Shown piece by piece: positions 17,742 through 26,387 of a stretch of 64,000 nt of DNA. Position 1 is the first letter of the stretch; every line of letters starts with the position of its first letter. The DNA comes from Paenibacillus sp. MAHUQ-63. GTDB taxonomy: Bacteria > Bacillota > Bacilli > Paenibacillales > NBRC-103111. The translations under genes were made by a program, and so were the position numbers. The stretch spans positions 124,001 through 188,000 of the forward strand of contig NZ_JARADB010000003.1 in the NCBI RefSeq assembly GCF_028765165.1, in the 5' to 3' direction. The notes beneath the pieces are model-generated. The model made no database searches and was not told the DNA's origin. It saw only the letters and a program-made list of their open reading frames with translations.

Positions 17742-19585
17742 TACGCTCCTTCCTTCATGCCGACTCCGAGCGGCAGTTTGATGCTGACCCGCGTGCCGGC
17801 GCCGGCGCTGCTCTCCAGCTCCAACCCGTAAGCATCGCCGAATAAATAGGCAATACGCCGGTGCACATTGACGATGCCGATTTGGGAGACGGCCGTCACC
17901 ATATCCTTCTGCAGCAGATCGAGCTGCAGTGCCCGGAGTTTGTCCGCCGGTATGCCAGCCCCGGTATCCTGAATGCAGATTCTGAACTGCTGCTCGCCGG
18001 CGCGCTCAGCCGAAATCACGACATGGACCGGCCGGTCGCCCGTTTCGATACCGTGAATGACGCAGTTCTCGACCAATGGCTGGAGCGCGAATTTCGCAAT
18101 CTGCTGCTGCTCCGCCCACTGCGGAATCCGAAACTCATAACTGAGCTTCTCCTCAAAGCGGTATTGCTGAATGCGCAGGTACATCTCGCAGATGTGGACC
18201 TCCTGCTGCACCGATATCGTCGCTCCCGCATGATTCAGGTTATAGCGCAGCAGCCTTGCAAGCGACGCGACCAGCACGGAGATGTCCGTCATATCGTGCT
18301 CCAACGCCATGCCCCTCACCGTTTCCAGCGCATTCATCAGGAAATGGGGGTTCACTTGGGATTGAAGCACCTTGAGCTCGGTTTCCTTCTGCCGGAGCTG
18401 GAGATCCTTCTCGCGCAGCTGCGAGTATGTAATCTCGTCGAGCAGATTTTGCAGTTTCTCCACCATTTTATTAAAATCGTTCGTTAGTTGGCCGATCTCA
18501 TCCTTGGATTCGATGTCCGCACGAGCTCTGAAGTCGCCTGCTTTGACCCGCTTCATGAAATATTGCAAAGCCCGCACCGGCCTGACGATGCTGGAAGCGA
18601 ATCCGATCCCGATCAGGTACGCGAGGACCAAGGTGACCGCTACCGTCCACCAGATCGTTTGCCGGATATAATGCGTCCCCCTCGTCAGCTCTTCTTCCGG
18701 GATGACCGTCACGAGCCGCCAATTCAAATATGCGGACCGGCTGAACGTGTAGAACGGCTTGTCTCCGGTCTGCGCCTGGTAAGAGCCGCTCTCCTGCTGC
18801 AACATATCATTCAGCGTTTCCCAAAGCGCAAGATGCCCGATCTTTGCGTATTCCGGCGAATAGATGTATCTTCCATAGGAGTCCAGAATCGATAAATAGC
18901 CGGTTCGGCCAATCGTCACCCGTTCGGCAATTTCTTGAATCCGTTTGAAATTCACTTCCATGATGAGCGTGGCAACAGGCTCCAGTGTGTTGGGGCTGAC
19001 CAGTCGCTTGACGATCGACAGGACCGGCACACCTTCGAGCTCATACCGCTCGGAAGGCGGCCTGATGATGAGCATAATATCGCTGTTCGCAGGCACATTG
19101 GCGAACCACGGCTCCTTGATCAGTTCGAGGGCGGGCGTCACATTTTTGTTCATGCTCGTATCCAGTACGGCTTGGTTCTCCGTTACAAGCATGATCCGGG
19201 AAATATCGGCACGCGAATAAGCCGTATCCTTCAGAAGCTGCATCATCGGTTCGCGAATGCCGGAGCTCTGCACCTCCTGCTCGCTTGTCATGCGCAGAAA
19301 TTGCTGCATGGCGGGGTGATTTTGCATGCGGATCGAGTCGATCTCAAAATCCCGGATATAGTATTCAATGTGCAGTTTGACCTGCTCGATAATTTGTTCG
19401 TTGCTCAAATTCGCTTCCTCCCGCAGCACTTGTGAAGATTTCTGGTAGGAGATCAGACCGACGGCGAGCAGCGGAATGACGACCAGCATAGCGGAATATA
19501 CGAGCAGCTTCACCGTTAGCGGGCGATCGCGTAAGAACAGGCTTCGATAAAACCAGACCCAGGCTCTGCGGCTTCTTTTCCCCAT
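17741..19585 (-). CDS. Sensor histidine kinase, YesM family (TRAP-linked)
   Basis: A 614-residue kinase. A transmembrane helix at about 25-45 (LLVYSAMLVVIPLLAVGLIS), an external sensor of the dCache kind to about 300, a second helix near 300-322, HAMP (RPVRALQYFMKRVKAGDF), then the histidine box QSQVNPHFLMNALETVRGMA. The ATP-binding domain has PLVENCVIHGIETG and IQDTGAGIPADKL. The gene overlaps the response regulator by one base, so they form one pair. A cre-like sequence lies 25 bases upstream of the ATG, which suggests carbon control of the signalling pair. Confidence 0.92.
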   Translation of the reverse strand: MGKRSRRAWVWFYRSLFLRDRPLTVKLLVYSAMLVVIPLLAVGLISYQKSSQVLREEANLSNEQIIEQVKLHIEYYIRDFEIDSIRMQNHPAMQQFLRMTSEQEVQSSGIREPMMQLLKDTAYSRADISRIMLVTENQAVLDTSMNKNVTPALELIKEPWFANVPANSDIMLIIRPPSERYELEGVPVLSIVKRLVSPNTLEPVATLIMEVNFKRIQEIAERVTIGRTGYLSILDSYGRYIYSPEYAKIGHLALWETLNDMLQQESGSYQAQTGDKPFYTFSRSAYLNWRLVTVIPEEELTRGTHYIRQTIWWTVAVTLVLAYLIGIGFASSIVRPVRALQYFMKRVKAGDFRARADIESKDEIGQLTNDFNKMVEKLQNLLDEITYSQLREKDLQLRQKETELKVLQSQVNPHFLMNALETVRGMALEHDMTDISVLVASLARLLRYNLNHAGATISVQQEVHICEMYLRIQQYRFEEKLSYEFRIPQWAEQQQIAKFALQPLVENCVIHGIETGDRPVHVVISAERAGEQQFRICIQDTGAGIPADKLRALQLDLLQKDMVTAVSQIGIVNVHRRIAYLFGDAYGLELESSAGAGTRVSIKLPLGVGMKEGA

Positions 19586-19609
19586 ACGCCTCCCCCTTAT
19601 TCATTCAAA

Positions 19610-19623
19610 TGTAAACGTATTCA
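19610..19623. promoter_or_regulatory. cre-like site upstream of the kinase gene
   Basis: TGTAAACGTATTCA matches the CcpA consensus at 13 of 14 positions, and its complement (TGAATACGTTTACA) matches equally well. It is 25 bp upstream of the start at 19585. Confidence 0.45.
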
Positions 19624-19638
19624 ACCAATCAAGAAAAA

Positions 19639-19662
19639 AACCAGCTGCAAGAGCAACTGGTT
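19639..19662 (-). terminator. Terminator of kdgF
   Basis: AACCAG and TGC pair with GCA and CTGGTT with one internal mismatch; on the minus strand seven T follow. The stem overlaps the kdgF stop codon. Confidence 0.8.
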
Positions 19663-19978
19663 AACGTTTCACAAGATCTTCACGAATCGGTGTAAATACA
19701 TCCAGCAAAGCGGATGCCTCAAGCGCAGTTACACCATGCTGAGCGCCGCTAGGGATGTAGACCGTTTGGCCTTGTTCGATGACCGTCACTACACCATCTA
19801 TCGTAAACTCAATCTTGCCTTTTAAGCAATAGGACATTTGTTCGTGCACGTGACTGTGCTGATATCCGACGGCCCCCGGCTCGAAGTGAACCTCCATCAT
19901 CATGAGACCGACTTCCGCTTTCAAAATGCAGCGTTTCACGCCCGGCTCTGCCGGTTCCCACACGCCAATATTCGACAT
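19661..19978 (-). CDS. kdgF: KdgF-like cupin, unsaturated uronate linearisation
   Basis: A 105-residue single-domain cupin. The metal-binding motif HSHVHEQMSYCLKGKIEF and the late histidine in IPSGAQHGVTALE are conserved, and the C terminus (LLDVFTPIREDLV) matches the pectin-degradation protein KdgF, which converts delta-4,5-unsaturated galacturonate to its linear ketone. The ATG at 19978 is preferred (AGAGGGG seven bases upstream) to the ATG at 19996. Other small cupins have similar motifs, so the assignment rests on the FTPIRED tail and the nearby KduI/KduD genes. It lies 40 bases after a strong terminator, so it needs its own promoter, or read-through. Confidence 0.78.
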   Translation of the reverse strand: MSNIGVWEPAEPGVKRCILKAEVGLMMMEVHFEPGAVGYQHSHVHEQMSYCLKGKIEFTIDGVVTVIEQGQTVYIPSGAQHGVTALEASALLDVFTPIREDLVKR

Positions 19979-20018
19979 TTGGCTTCCCCTCTCCATAAGC
20001 GATCATATTCACGTAAAA

Positions 20019-20038
20019 AAGGACCGCAAGCGGTCCTT
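20019..20038 (-). terminator. Terminator of the GH4 gene
   Basis: AAGGACCG (minus strand) pairs perfectly with CGGTCCTT over a four-base loop and is followed by TTTTTT. It ends the GH4 transcript about 95 bases beyond its stop codon, just before kdgF. Confidence 0.85.
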
Positions 20039-20132
20039 CACTTACATCGTATATTATACCTCAAAAGAACCTAAATGAACATACTTGAAAACAAACGAAC
20101 ATCAAGCGGGTGCAATTTGTTCTGCCGACTCC

Positions 20133-21638
20133 TCAAGAATTGACAGACGCGCGATCCTTGCCTTTGTCGGCTTCGCCTGCATTCTTCGTAGCGGCTTCCC
20201 GGTCCTGCTGCATTTCCTGAACCGTTTTCACCTTCAAGCGAGCTGCGCCTTCATAATCGCGTGTCGGTATGAGGTTACCTGCAGCCAGACGTTTCTTGGC
20301 TTCTTCGACCGCCGAGCCGTACTGCGGCAGCCATTTCTCTTGGGCAACGAGCATTTCATCGACCAGCTGCCATATTTCCTTCGGATTGCAGACGGCTCCG
20401 ACGAGCGGATCCATCATGAACGCTTGGCGCAGCAGCTTGTCATCGCCGTGCACAGCCGCTTCCACCGCCAGCCGCTGCACGGAGATGCTGACGTTGCAGA
20501 CCGCCGCCGGGCCTAACGGCAGGTTGCCGACATGCGGCATGGAGATGCCGTTGCCGTCCACATAACCCGGCGCTTCGATGATGGCATCATCAGGCAAGTT
20601 GGCGATGATGCCTTGATTCACCATATTGAAATGACCGCGATACAGCCGGCCTGTTTCCAAGCCTTCTATAATATAGGAGCCGTGCTCTTCGCTGCGTTTC
20701 TCTGCCGCGTATACCATCGCCTTGTCTATCATCCAGTTCGGAAAATCCGTTTCGAACCAATTCCGGCCTTCCGTGCATACGCGCAAGTAGCCGCCGGTCT
20801 CGCCATTGATCCAGCTCCCCAGATCGATCCAATCCTGGATTTCGTCCGCCCGTTTGCGGTACCAAGGCACATACTCGCTGAGATGCCCGTTCGACTCCGT
20901 GCTGTAGTAGCCGAACCGGCGCAGCATGTCGATCCGGACTTTCTCCGTCCGGGCGAATTCCGGATGCTTCTCGAACGCTTCGAGCAGTCCCTCGGTCAGA
21001 TCCTTGCCTTGATGGCGGGCCTGAATATACCAGGTTTGGTGATTGATGCCCGCACAAATAATGTCGACTTCCTCTTTCTTAAGGCCGTATACCTCGGCAA
21101 TTTGCCGGTGACCGTGCTGTACGCCGTGACATAAGCCGATTGTCCGCACGCCGCCATACTTGTTGCAAGCCCAAGTCAGCATCGCCATGGGATTCGCGTA
21201 GTTCAAAAGCAGCACGTCCGGCGAAGCTACGTCGCGAATGTCCTGGCAAATCCGCAGCATCTCGGCGATGCCGCGCTGCCCGTACATAATGCCGCCGGCG
21301 CACAGCGTGTCGCCTACGCATTGGTCGATGCCGTATTTGAGCGGGATATCGACGTCGGTGGCGAATGCCTCCAGCCCTCCCACACGTATAGTACATAAAA
21401 CATACTTCGCGTCTTTCAAAGCTTCTCTGCGATCCGTGCTCGCTTCAATCCGGATATTCAATCCGTTCTCCCGAATGTCTCTCTGGCATAGCTCCGTCAC
21501 CATGTCCAGATTGTGCTGATTAATGTCTGTAAAAGCGACTTCAATATCGTGAAACTCCGGCACCGTCAACAAATCGCGGAGCAAACCGCGGGTAAATCCA
21601 ATACTTCCTGCACCGATAAAAGCTACTTTAAATGACAT
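20133..21638 (-). CDS. GH4 family glycosidase (alpha-galactosidase/alpha-galacturonidase type, MelA-like)
   Basis: A 501-residue NAD- and metal-dependent family 4 glycosidase. The N-terminal NAD motif is IGAGSIGFTRGLLRDLL; catalytic landmarks are LLNYANPMAML, GLCHGVQHGHRQ (the Cys-His metal site) and CAGINHQTWYI. The pattern NGHLSEYVPWYRK and the late MMDPLVGAVCN resemble MelA more than 6-phospho-glycosidases. It removes an alpha-linked terminal hexose or hexuronate by oxidation-elimination in the cytoplasm. The C-terminal 40 residues (VQEMQQDREAATKNAGEADKGKD) are a charged extension beyond the usual length (about 430-460). KdgF and TRAP neighbours make galacturonide a reasonable substrate; galactoside is equally possible. 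Confidence 0.85.
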   Translation of the reverse strand: MSFKVAFIGAGSIGFTRGLLRDLLTVPEFHDIEVAFTDINQHNLDMVTELCQRDIRENGLNIRIEASTDRREALKDAKYVLCTIRVGGLEAFATDVDIPLKYGIDQCVGDTLCAGGIMYGQRGIAEMLRICQDIRDVASPDVLLLNYANPMAMLTWACNKYGGVRTIGLCHGVQHGHRQIAEVYGLKKEEVDIICAGINHQTWYIQARHQGKDLTEGLLEAFEKHPEFARTEKVRIDMLRRFGYYSTESNGHLSEYVPWYRKRADEIQDWIDLGSWINGETGGYLRVCTEGRNWFETDFPNWMIDKAMVYAAEKRSEEHGSYIIEGLETGRLYRGHFNMVNQGIIANLPDDAIIEAPGYVDGNGISMPHVGNLPLGPAAVCNVSISVQRLAVEAAVHGDDKLLRQAFMMDPLVGAVCNPKEIWQLVDEMLVAQEKWLPQYGSAVEEAKKRLAAGNLIPTRDYEGAARLKVKTVQEMQQDREAATKNAGEADKGKDRASVNS

Positions 21639-21745
21639 CTATCTCGCCCTCTCTCTCATGTGCTCTACCCTTCACATTGTAACAAGCACGAAGGCGAAAC
21701 CGTTATCAATTTTCTAACTTCATCTGCGCCATTTTGTCAAAAATC

Positions 21746-22651
21746 CTAACTTTTTTCAGGGTAGTTGCGCTGCTCCTTATAGACGGATTTGCGGAAATCC
21801 GCCGGCGTGAGCCCCGTATGCTCTTTGAACAGCATGTGAAAATATTGCCGGCTGCCCACTCCGATATAATCGCAGATGTCGGCGATCGGCACGTCCGTTT
21901 CGAGCAGCAGCATCTTGGCTTTCTCCATCCGGATGACCGTCAAGTAAGCCATTAACGTTTGGCCCGTATGCGCCTTGAACAATCGCTGCAAATATCCCGG
22001 ATGCAGATTAACGGCTCCTGCTATGTCTTTCACTTGAATATCGCGGTCGTAGTTCTGATGCAAATATTCCGTGCTTAGCCGGACGTATCTCTCGCTAGGC
22101 GCGAGCCCGCTGCCCACCGATTCCTGCCAGAGCCGGGCTATGCGGATCAGCAGCTGCGCGATGAGCAGTTGGACCATCAGGTCGCTTTTGGCGGCCGCTT
22201 TATCCAGCTCGAGCACGAGACTTCTCATCGTATGGTAGACTTCGTCGCCGTCGCGCAGCACCAAATAAGCGGTTTCGGCCTCCAGCAGCGTGAGCAGCAA
22301 GCGGTCTTCGGCGGCTAATTCCTGAATGGACGGAAATACCCCTTTGCCCTGCGGAAAACGAAATTCCACGTTCAGCATTCTGCAGGTTTCGTCCACAATC
22401 AGGCGGTGCGGGACATCCGCATTAATAATAATGAACTCCCCTTTTGTGAGCGCAACCTTCTCGGTATGTGACGGCCCTTCTTGCACCTCGACCAAACAAC
22501 TGCCTTGAATCGTATACATAATTTCCGTCGCATCGTGACGGTGAAACGGCATGGTAAAGCCGCGCCATTGCTTGAAATAGTACGCCATCACCTGCGGGTG
22601 GCCATGCTCCTGCAACATGAGCGCCGGGAATAGCGCAGCTTCACTTGTCAT
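21746..22651 (-). CDS. AraC-family transcriptional regulator with cupin sensor domain
   Basis: A 301-residue regulator. The N-terminal cupin (FTMPFHRHDATEIMYTIQGSCLVEV) probably binds a sugar; the C-terminal AraC domain has both helix-turn-helix motifs (HLNPGYLQRLFKAHTGQTLMAY; VPIADICDYIGVGSRQYFHMLFKEHTGLTPADFRK). It lies 107 bases upstream of the GH4 gene on the same strand and is divergent from the aminotransferase gene, so it could control either. The TTTGTATT inverted repeat in the divergent promoter (22789-22811) is a candidate target. The ATG at 22651 follows GGGAAATGAAGG. Confidence 0.87.
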   Translation of the reverse strand: MTSEAALFPALMLQEHGHPQVMAYYFKQWRGFTMPFHRHDATEIMYTIQGSCLVEVQEGPSHTEKVALTKGEFIIINADVPHRLIVDETCRMLNVEFRFPQGKGVFPSIQELAAEDRLLLTLLEAETAYLVLRDGDEVYHTMRSLVLELDKAAAKSDLMVQLLIAQLLIRIARLWQESVGSGLAPSERYVRLSTEYLHQNYDRDIQVKDIAGAVNLHPGYLQRLFKAHTGQTLMAYLTVIRMEKAKMLLLETDVPIADICDYIGVGSRQYFHMLFKEHTGLTPADFRKSVYKEQRNYPEKS

Positions 22652-22788
22652 CCTTCATTTCCCCTTTCTGAATGGATAGCTCGTTAAAACGCCGCTCCCG
22701 TTAAGATCCTAAGGTCATTGTAACCGCCCGGTGCCGAAAAGAAAATCGTTCCAAGACGCCAAGAATCTGTTTTGTTTGTTTGGCAATT

Positions 22789-22823
22789 TTTGTATTGAAT
22801 AAAAATACAAATATACGTATAAT
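22789..22823 (+). promoter_or_regulatory. Promoter of the aminotransferase gene with overlapping inverted repeat
   Basis: TTGAAT (22795-22800), 17 bases, TATAAT (22818-22823). The palindrome TTTGTATT-7-AATACAAA (22789-22811) covers the -35 box and is a candidate operator. Confidence 0.75.
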
Positions 22824-22855
22824 TATTCATTATTGAACATAAGGGAGTGACAGGC

Positions 22856-24067
22856 ATGATACAACATACGAAGACATTGACGGATGATCTTCTGCAAGCG
22901 GCAAACCATTCTACTTTATTCGTGGCGAATAGGCCACAGGTCGTCATGGAGCGCGGCGAGGGCATGTATATGTGGGATACGGACGGCAACAAGTATCTGG
23001 ATTTTATCGGGGGGTGGGCAGTCACCTGTCTCGGGCACGCACCGCAGGTCGTCAGCGATGCGCTGGCGGAACAGGCCGGCAAGCTGGTCCATGCGGGTCC
23101 CGGCTTCTATAACAAGCCGATGGTGGAATTCGCGCGCATGTTGACGTCGCTCACAGGGCTGGAGCGCGTATTCTTCGGGAGCACGGGAGCGGAAGCCAAC
23201 GAAAGCGCCATTAAGCTGGCGCGCAAATACGGCGCCGTCCGCAAAGGCGGAGCCTACGAGATCATTACGGCCAAACGCAGCTTCCATGGCCGCTCCCTAG
23301 CCACCATGGCCGCGACCGGGAAGCCGGGCTGGGAGACGATGTTCACGCCGCAAGTACCCGGCTTCGTGAAAGTGTCTTTCAATGACATCGAGGCTGTGAA
23401 GTCCGCCGTGAACGAGCATACTTGCGCGGTCATGCTGGAGCTCATCCAGGGAGAAGGCGGCGTCTATGAAGCGAATGTCCCTTACATCCAAGAGCTGCGC
23501 AAGCTCTGCGACGAGAACGGCATTCTGCTCATCTTCGATGAGGTGCAGACCGGGATCGGACGTACCGGCACCATGTTCGGCTACCAGTATTATGGCGTGC
23601 TCCCGGATGTACTGACCTTGGCGAAAGGGATTGGCGGCGGTTTTCCGCTTTCGGCGATGCTGACGAAGGAAGCCTACAACCTGTTCGAGCCCGGCGATCA
23701 AGGCGGAACCTACACAGGTCAGCCGCTCGCTATGGCCGTTGGCCTTGCTGTTGTAAGCGAGGTGCTGCGCAGAGGCCTGCCTCAGCAAGCGGCGGAACAA
23801 GGAGCCTATTTGCTGTCTAAGCTTTATGCGATCCAAGACCGCTACGGCTTGCAAGAGATTCGGGGCAAAGGCTTGCTGCTTGGCTTCGATCTTCCGCGGC
23901 CTTGCGGAGCCGAGCTCGCCGCCATCTGCATGCAAGCCGGCCTCCTCATTAATTCGCCGAATCCGAAGACGATTCGTCTGATGCCCGCTCTCATCGTCAC
24001 GAAGGACGACATCGATGACATGATCCGCCTATTGAGCGAAGCGCTGGATCAATGTTTGCTTTCCTAA
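22856..24067 (+). CDS. Class III aminotransferase (acetylornithine/GABA-type)
   Basis: A 403-residue PLP enzyme of the ornithine/acetylornithine aminotransferase group. Visible motifs are FIGGWAVTCLGHAPQVV, FFGSTGAEANESAIKLARK (phosphate loop), LLIFDEVQTGIGRTG, and the Schiff-base lysine in LTLAKGIGGGFPLSAM. Length fits ArgD-like proteins. Real substrate is undecided: acetylornithine, GABA or other omega-amino acids are possible. The ATG at 22856 (AAGGGAG eight bases upstream) is preferred over the GTG at 22847. It stands alone, not in an arginine operon, with a strong sigma-A promoter and its own terminator. Confidence 0.87.
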   Translation: MIQHTKTLTDDLLQAANHSTLFVANRPQVVMERGEGMYMWDTDGNKYLDFIGGWAVTCLGHAPQVVSDALAEQAGKLVHAGPGFYNKPMVEFARMLTSLTGLERVFFGSTGAEANESAIKLARKYGAVRKGGAYEIITAKRSFHGRSLATMAATGKPGWETMFTPQVPGFVKVSFNDIEAVKSAVNEHTCAVMLELIQGEGGVYEANVPYIQELRKLCDENGILLIFDEVQTGIGRTGTMFGYQYYGVLPDVLTLAKGIGGGFPLSAMLTKEAYNLFEPGDQGGTYTGQPLAMAVGLAVVSEVLRRGLPQQAAEQGAYLLSKLYAIQDRYGLQEIRGKGLLLGFDLPRPCGAELAAICMQAGLLINSPNPKTIRLMPALIVTKDDIDDMIRLLSEALDQCLLS

Positions 24068-24084
24068 TTGCTGCACTTATGCAA

Positions 24085-24131
24085 AAACCCATCGGTCCGG
24101 CAGATCGAACGATCTGCCTGCCGATGGGTTT
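24085..24131. terminator. Bidirectional terminator between aminotransferase and PhyH genes
   Basis: AAACCCATCGG at the left arm pairs with CCGATGGGTTT at the right; an inner GGCAGATC/GATCTGCC stem extends it. A-rich and T-rich flanks serve both directions. Confidence 0.88.
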
Positions 24132-24140
24132 CTTTCGCAT

Positions 24141-24977
24141 TCAGCGCGCGAACAAAACCGGAAAATACGGATTCGCAAAAGGCTGTCCGTTCACAGGGCG
24201 CGGTCCTAGCAAGCGGATGTTGTCATGCCGCTGAATGCCGGCGCGATAGCTTGTGCCGCCGGGCATCAAGTGCGCGACAACCGACATGCGGGGCTCATTC
24301 GTCCGGTTCGCACCCGAACCGTGGAACGTAAGCCCATGATGAAAGCTGGCCTGCCCTGCCTTCAAGATGCACGGTTCCTCCACCCACTCGCGACCGGCCG
24401 CATATTTGTCCCGCAGCTCTTCCATATTCGGATTGAAGAACGTATCGCTATCCGGGATCAACCCCCACTTATGCGAGCCGACGATCGTCATCATCCCGCC
24501 GTTCGTCAAATCCGTGTCCTGCAGAGCTATCCACACCGTCACCATATTCGGGTTGTCGGAGCATTGCCAGTACCCGTAATCCTGATGCCAGCCTACGTTG
24601 CCTGACGACGTGATCTTATCGCCTACCCCCGGCTTGTAGATCACCTGGTCATGCCACAGCCGAATCTCATCCGTATTCAGCAGGTCAGCGGCAAGCTCGC
24701 CGATCCAAGGATCCGTGACTGCGCGGCGTATCTCATCGTTAATCCACCAACCGTTGTCCAGCTTGCGCAGAGCGTCGGGATTGGAGCTGGGCCGGTAATG
24801 ATTCATGGGCAGCCCGTCCCCGTCGTAATCCCCGGACCATACCCGCTCATGCGCTTGCCGCAGCCGAGCAATCTGATCGTCGTCCAACAGTTTGGGTGAA
24901 ATCCAGTAACCGTCCCTTTCAAAAATTTCCTTATCCTGAGCCGTAATTTTGTAGGTTCTATCTGCTTGCAGCGCCAT
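24141..24977 (-). CDS. Phytanoyl-CoA dioxygenase (PhyH) family protein
   Basis: A 278-residue Fe(II)/2-oxoglutarate-dependent oxygenase. The iron-binding HxD pair is in NVGWHQDYGYWQ, the distal His in HHGLTFHGSGANRT, and the 2-oxoglutarate-binding Arg follows in NEPRMSVVAHLMPG. Bacterial members hydroxylate or oxidise diverse small molecules; no substrate is indicated. The ATG at 24977 (GGAGG eight bases upstream) is preferred over an in-frame start at 25067. It is divergent from an AraC-type regulator with only 132 bases between them, so it is probably that regulator's target. Confidence 0.83.
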   Translation of the reverse strand: MALQADRTYKITAQDKEIFERDGYWISPKLLDDDQIARLRQAHERVWSGDYDGDGLPMNHYRPSSNPDALRKLDNGWWINDEIRRAVTDPWIGELAADLLNTDEIRLWHDQVIYKPGVGDKITSSGNVGWHQDYGYWQCSDNPNMVTVWIALQDTDLTNGGMMTIVGSHKWGLIPDSDTFFNPNMEELRDKYAAGREWVEEPCILKAGQASFHHGLTFHGSGANRTNEPRMSVVAHLMPGGTSYRAGIQRHDNIRLLGPRPVNGQPFANPYFPVLFAR

Positions 24978-25109
24978 TTGGCATGCCTCCTTCCATATCT
25001 TGATTTCATCATACGGTTTTCGGCTTCCGTTGACGTCCAATTTGCTCCAGAGTAGTATGAGAAACATAGCGAGTATCGAGAATGTTTATGAAATTAGGAG
25101 GTTTCTTCT

Positions 25110-25979
25110 ATGGCGGCTAAGCGATGGACCTACGACCTTGCCTCGGAACATGAAATACCGGATGTCCCGGAGCTGCTGCTATTCGGATTTGATGAGATCC
25201 GATCGGCGCTTCCGCTGACTTTCCACAAGCATATCGGGTATGAGTTTGTGCTGGTTGAACGCGGGAAGGCAAGCTGGGAGCTGGACGGAACGGTTTATGA
25301 GACGAAGGCGGGAGACTTGTTCCACACCCGTCCGGACGAGCTTCACCGCGGAGGCTTCAACGTGATTGAGCCGAGCCGGTTCTGGTGGTTTATCGTCACC
25401 CCGCCGCAAGGGGATGGCTGGTTTCGGCTGCCGGCAAGCGAATGCGAAAGCTTCCGGCGCGCGCTGCAGGCGCTCCCTCGCGTCCGCCACCTTGGTCACG
25501 ACGCCGCTCAAAGCTTCGCGAAGCTGAAAGCAGCTCTGATCGGCGACAGTCCTTTGCGCTCCTCCGCAATCCGGCAAGCCGCGCTCGGTTTGCTGCTGGT
25601 TATTTTGCAGCCGTACGGACGGCAGCTGCCGCTTGCCGAAGATTTGACCCGGCAGTTCGAGAGACTGGTCAAACGGATCGAGGAAGAACCGCAATGGCGG
25701 CCGAGCATCGAGGAGCTGGCGCTGGGCGTGCGGCTCAGCCCTTCCCATTTCTTTCGCACCTTCCAAGCCTATTCCGGGCTTCCGCCGATGGTCTATATTG
25801 AACGAATGCGCATCCGGGCGGCGTGCAGCCGGCTTGCGGAGAGCGACGCTTCCGTTACGGACATTGCCGGATCACTTGGCTATGCTTCTTCCCAGCATTT
25901 CGCGACGGTGTTTAAGCGAATCATCGGCATGACGCCGCTGCAGTGGCGGACCTATGCAAGATCCGGAGTAGGACAATGA
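25110..25979 (+). CDS. AraC-family transcriptional regulator with cupin domain
   Basis: A 289-residue regulator. The N-terminal cupin (FHKHIGYEFVLVERGKASWELDG; DLFHTRPDELHRG) precedes a C-terminal AraC domain with motifs SIEELALGVRLSPSHFFRTF and SVTDIAGSLGYASSQHFATVFKRIIGMTPLQWR. Translation starts at the ATG at 25110 behind AGGAGGTTTCTTCT. Divergent from the PhyH gene, it is its presumed activator. Effector unknown. Confidence 0.86.
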   Translation: MAAKRWTYDLASEHEIPDVPELLLFGFDEIRSALPLTFHKHIGYEFVLVERGKASWELDGTVYETKAGDLFHTRPDELHRGGFNVIEPSRFWWFIVTPPQGDGWFRLPASECESFRRALQALPRVRHLGHDAAQSFAKLKAALIGDSPLRSSAIRQAALGLLLVILQPYGRQLPLAEDLTRQFERLVKRIEEEPQWRPSIEELALGVRLSPSHFFRTFQAYSGLPPMVYIERMRIRAACSRLAESDASVTDIAGSLGYASSQHFATVFKRIIGMTPLQWRTYARSGVGQ

Positions 25980-26031
25980 TGGCGGGCGGCCTCGATGAGT
26001 GAGCCGGGCTTTCTTCATCAGCCGCAGATCG

Positions 26032-26218
26032 TAACTGGAATTTCTCCCGTTATTCCTGCGAAAATTAGCCCAGTTGTGCGAATAAAGGGAATTCCTACCG
26101 TTAATTCATCCCCTTTTCGCGTAGAGACGGCGGGAACGGGCCGAATAACGGTATTTTTTCCAGTTATCCAGCATTCGAGGCTCCGTCACGCTGCATTTAA
26201 CAGGAGAAATTCCCGTTA
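26032..26218. repeat. Cluster of four 21-bp imperfect palindromes, in the 25980-26387 gene-free gap
   Basis: Copies at 26032-26052, 26083-26103, 26146-26166 and 26198-26218, spaced about 50-63 bp. Each has the form TAACNGGA, five bases, TCCNGTTA, with some arms degenerate (for example the 26083 copy starts TAAAGGGA). They lie between the AraC gene and a small convergent gene. The family recurs at 32816-33369 and 49022-49208. Confidence 0.8.
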
Positions 26219-26228
26219 TGGGCTTGAC

Positions 26229-26305
26229 TCTCGTTCAAGGAGGTGTGTCTTCTCGTTCTACCTCTGGGATTGGTTCTCGTTCGAGGAGGTGTGTCTTCTC
26301 GTTCT
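26229..26305 (+). repeat. 31-bp direct duplication
   Basis: 26229-26259 and 26275-26305 are identical except one base; each begins TCTCGTTC and ends CTTCTCGTTCT, with an inner GGAGGTGTG. No coding frame supports this stretch; its role is unknown. Confidence 0.75.
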
Positions 26306-26352
26306 GTTTCTTCATCTGCCGCAGGCCGAGAAAATATCAAAAAAAAAAAAAA

Positions 26353-26376
26353 CGAAGCAGGCACCGGCCTGCTTCG
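26353..26376. terminator. Terminator of the small acidic protein gene
   Basis: CGAAGCAGGC pairs perfectly with GCCTGCTTCG over a four-base loop, with at least twelve A before and seven T after, so it works in both directions. Confidence 0.9.
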
Positions 26377-26387
26377 TTTTTTTGGCG

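Noticed and set aside
22684..23082. Minus-strand open frame in the aminotransferase promoter region
   Set aside because: Overlaps the strong sigma-A promoter and the start of the aminotransferase gene; composition is not protein-like.
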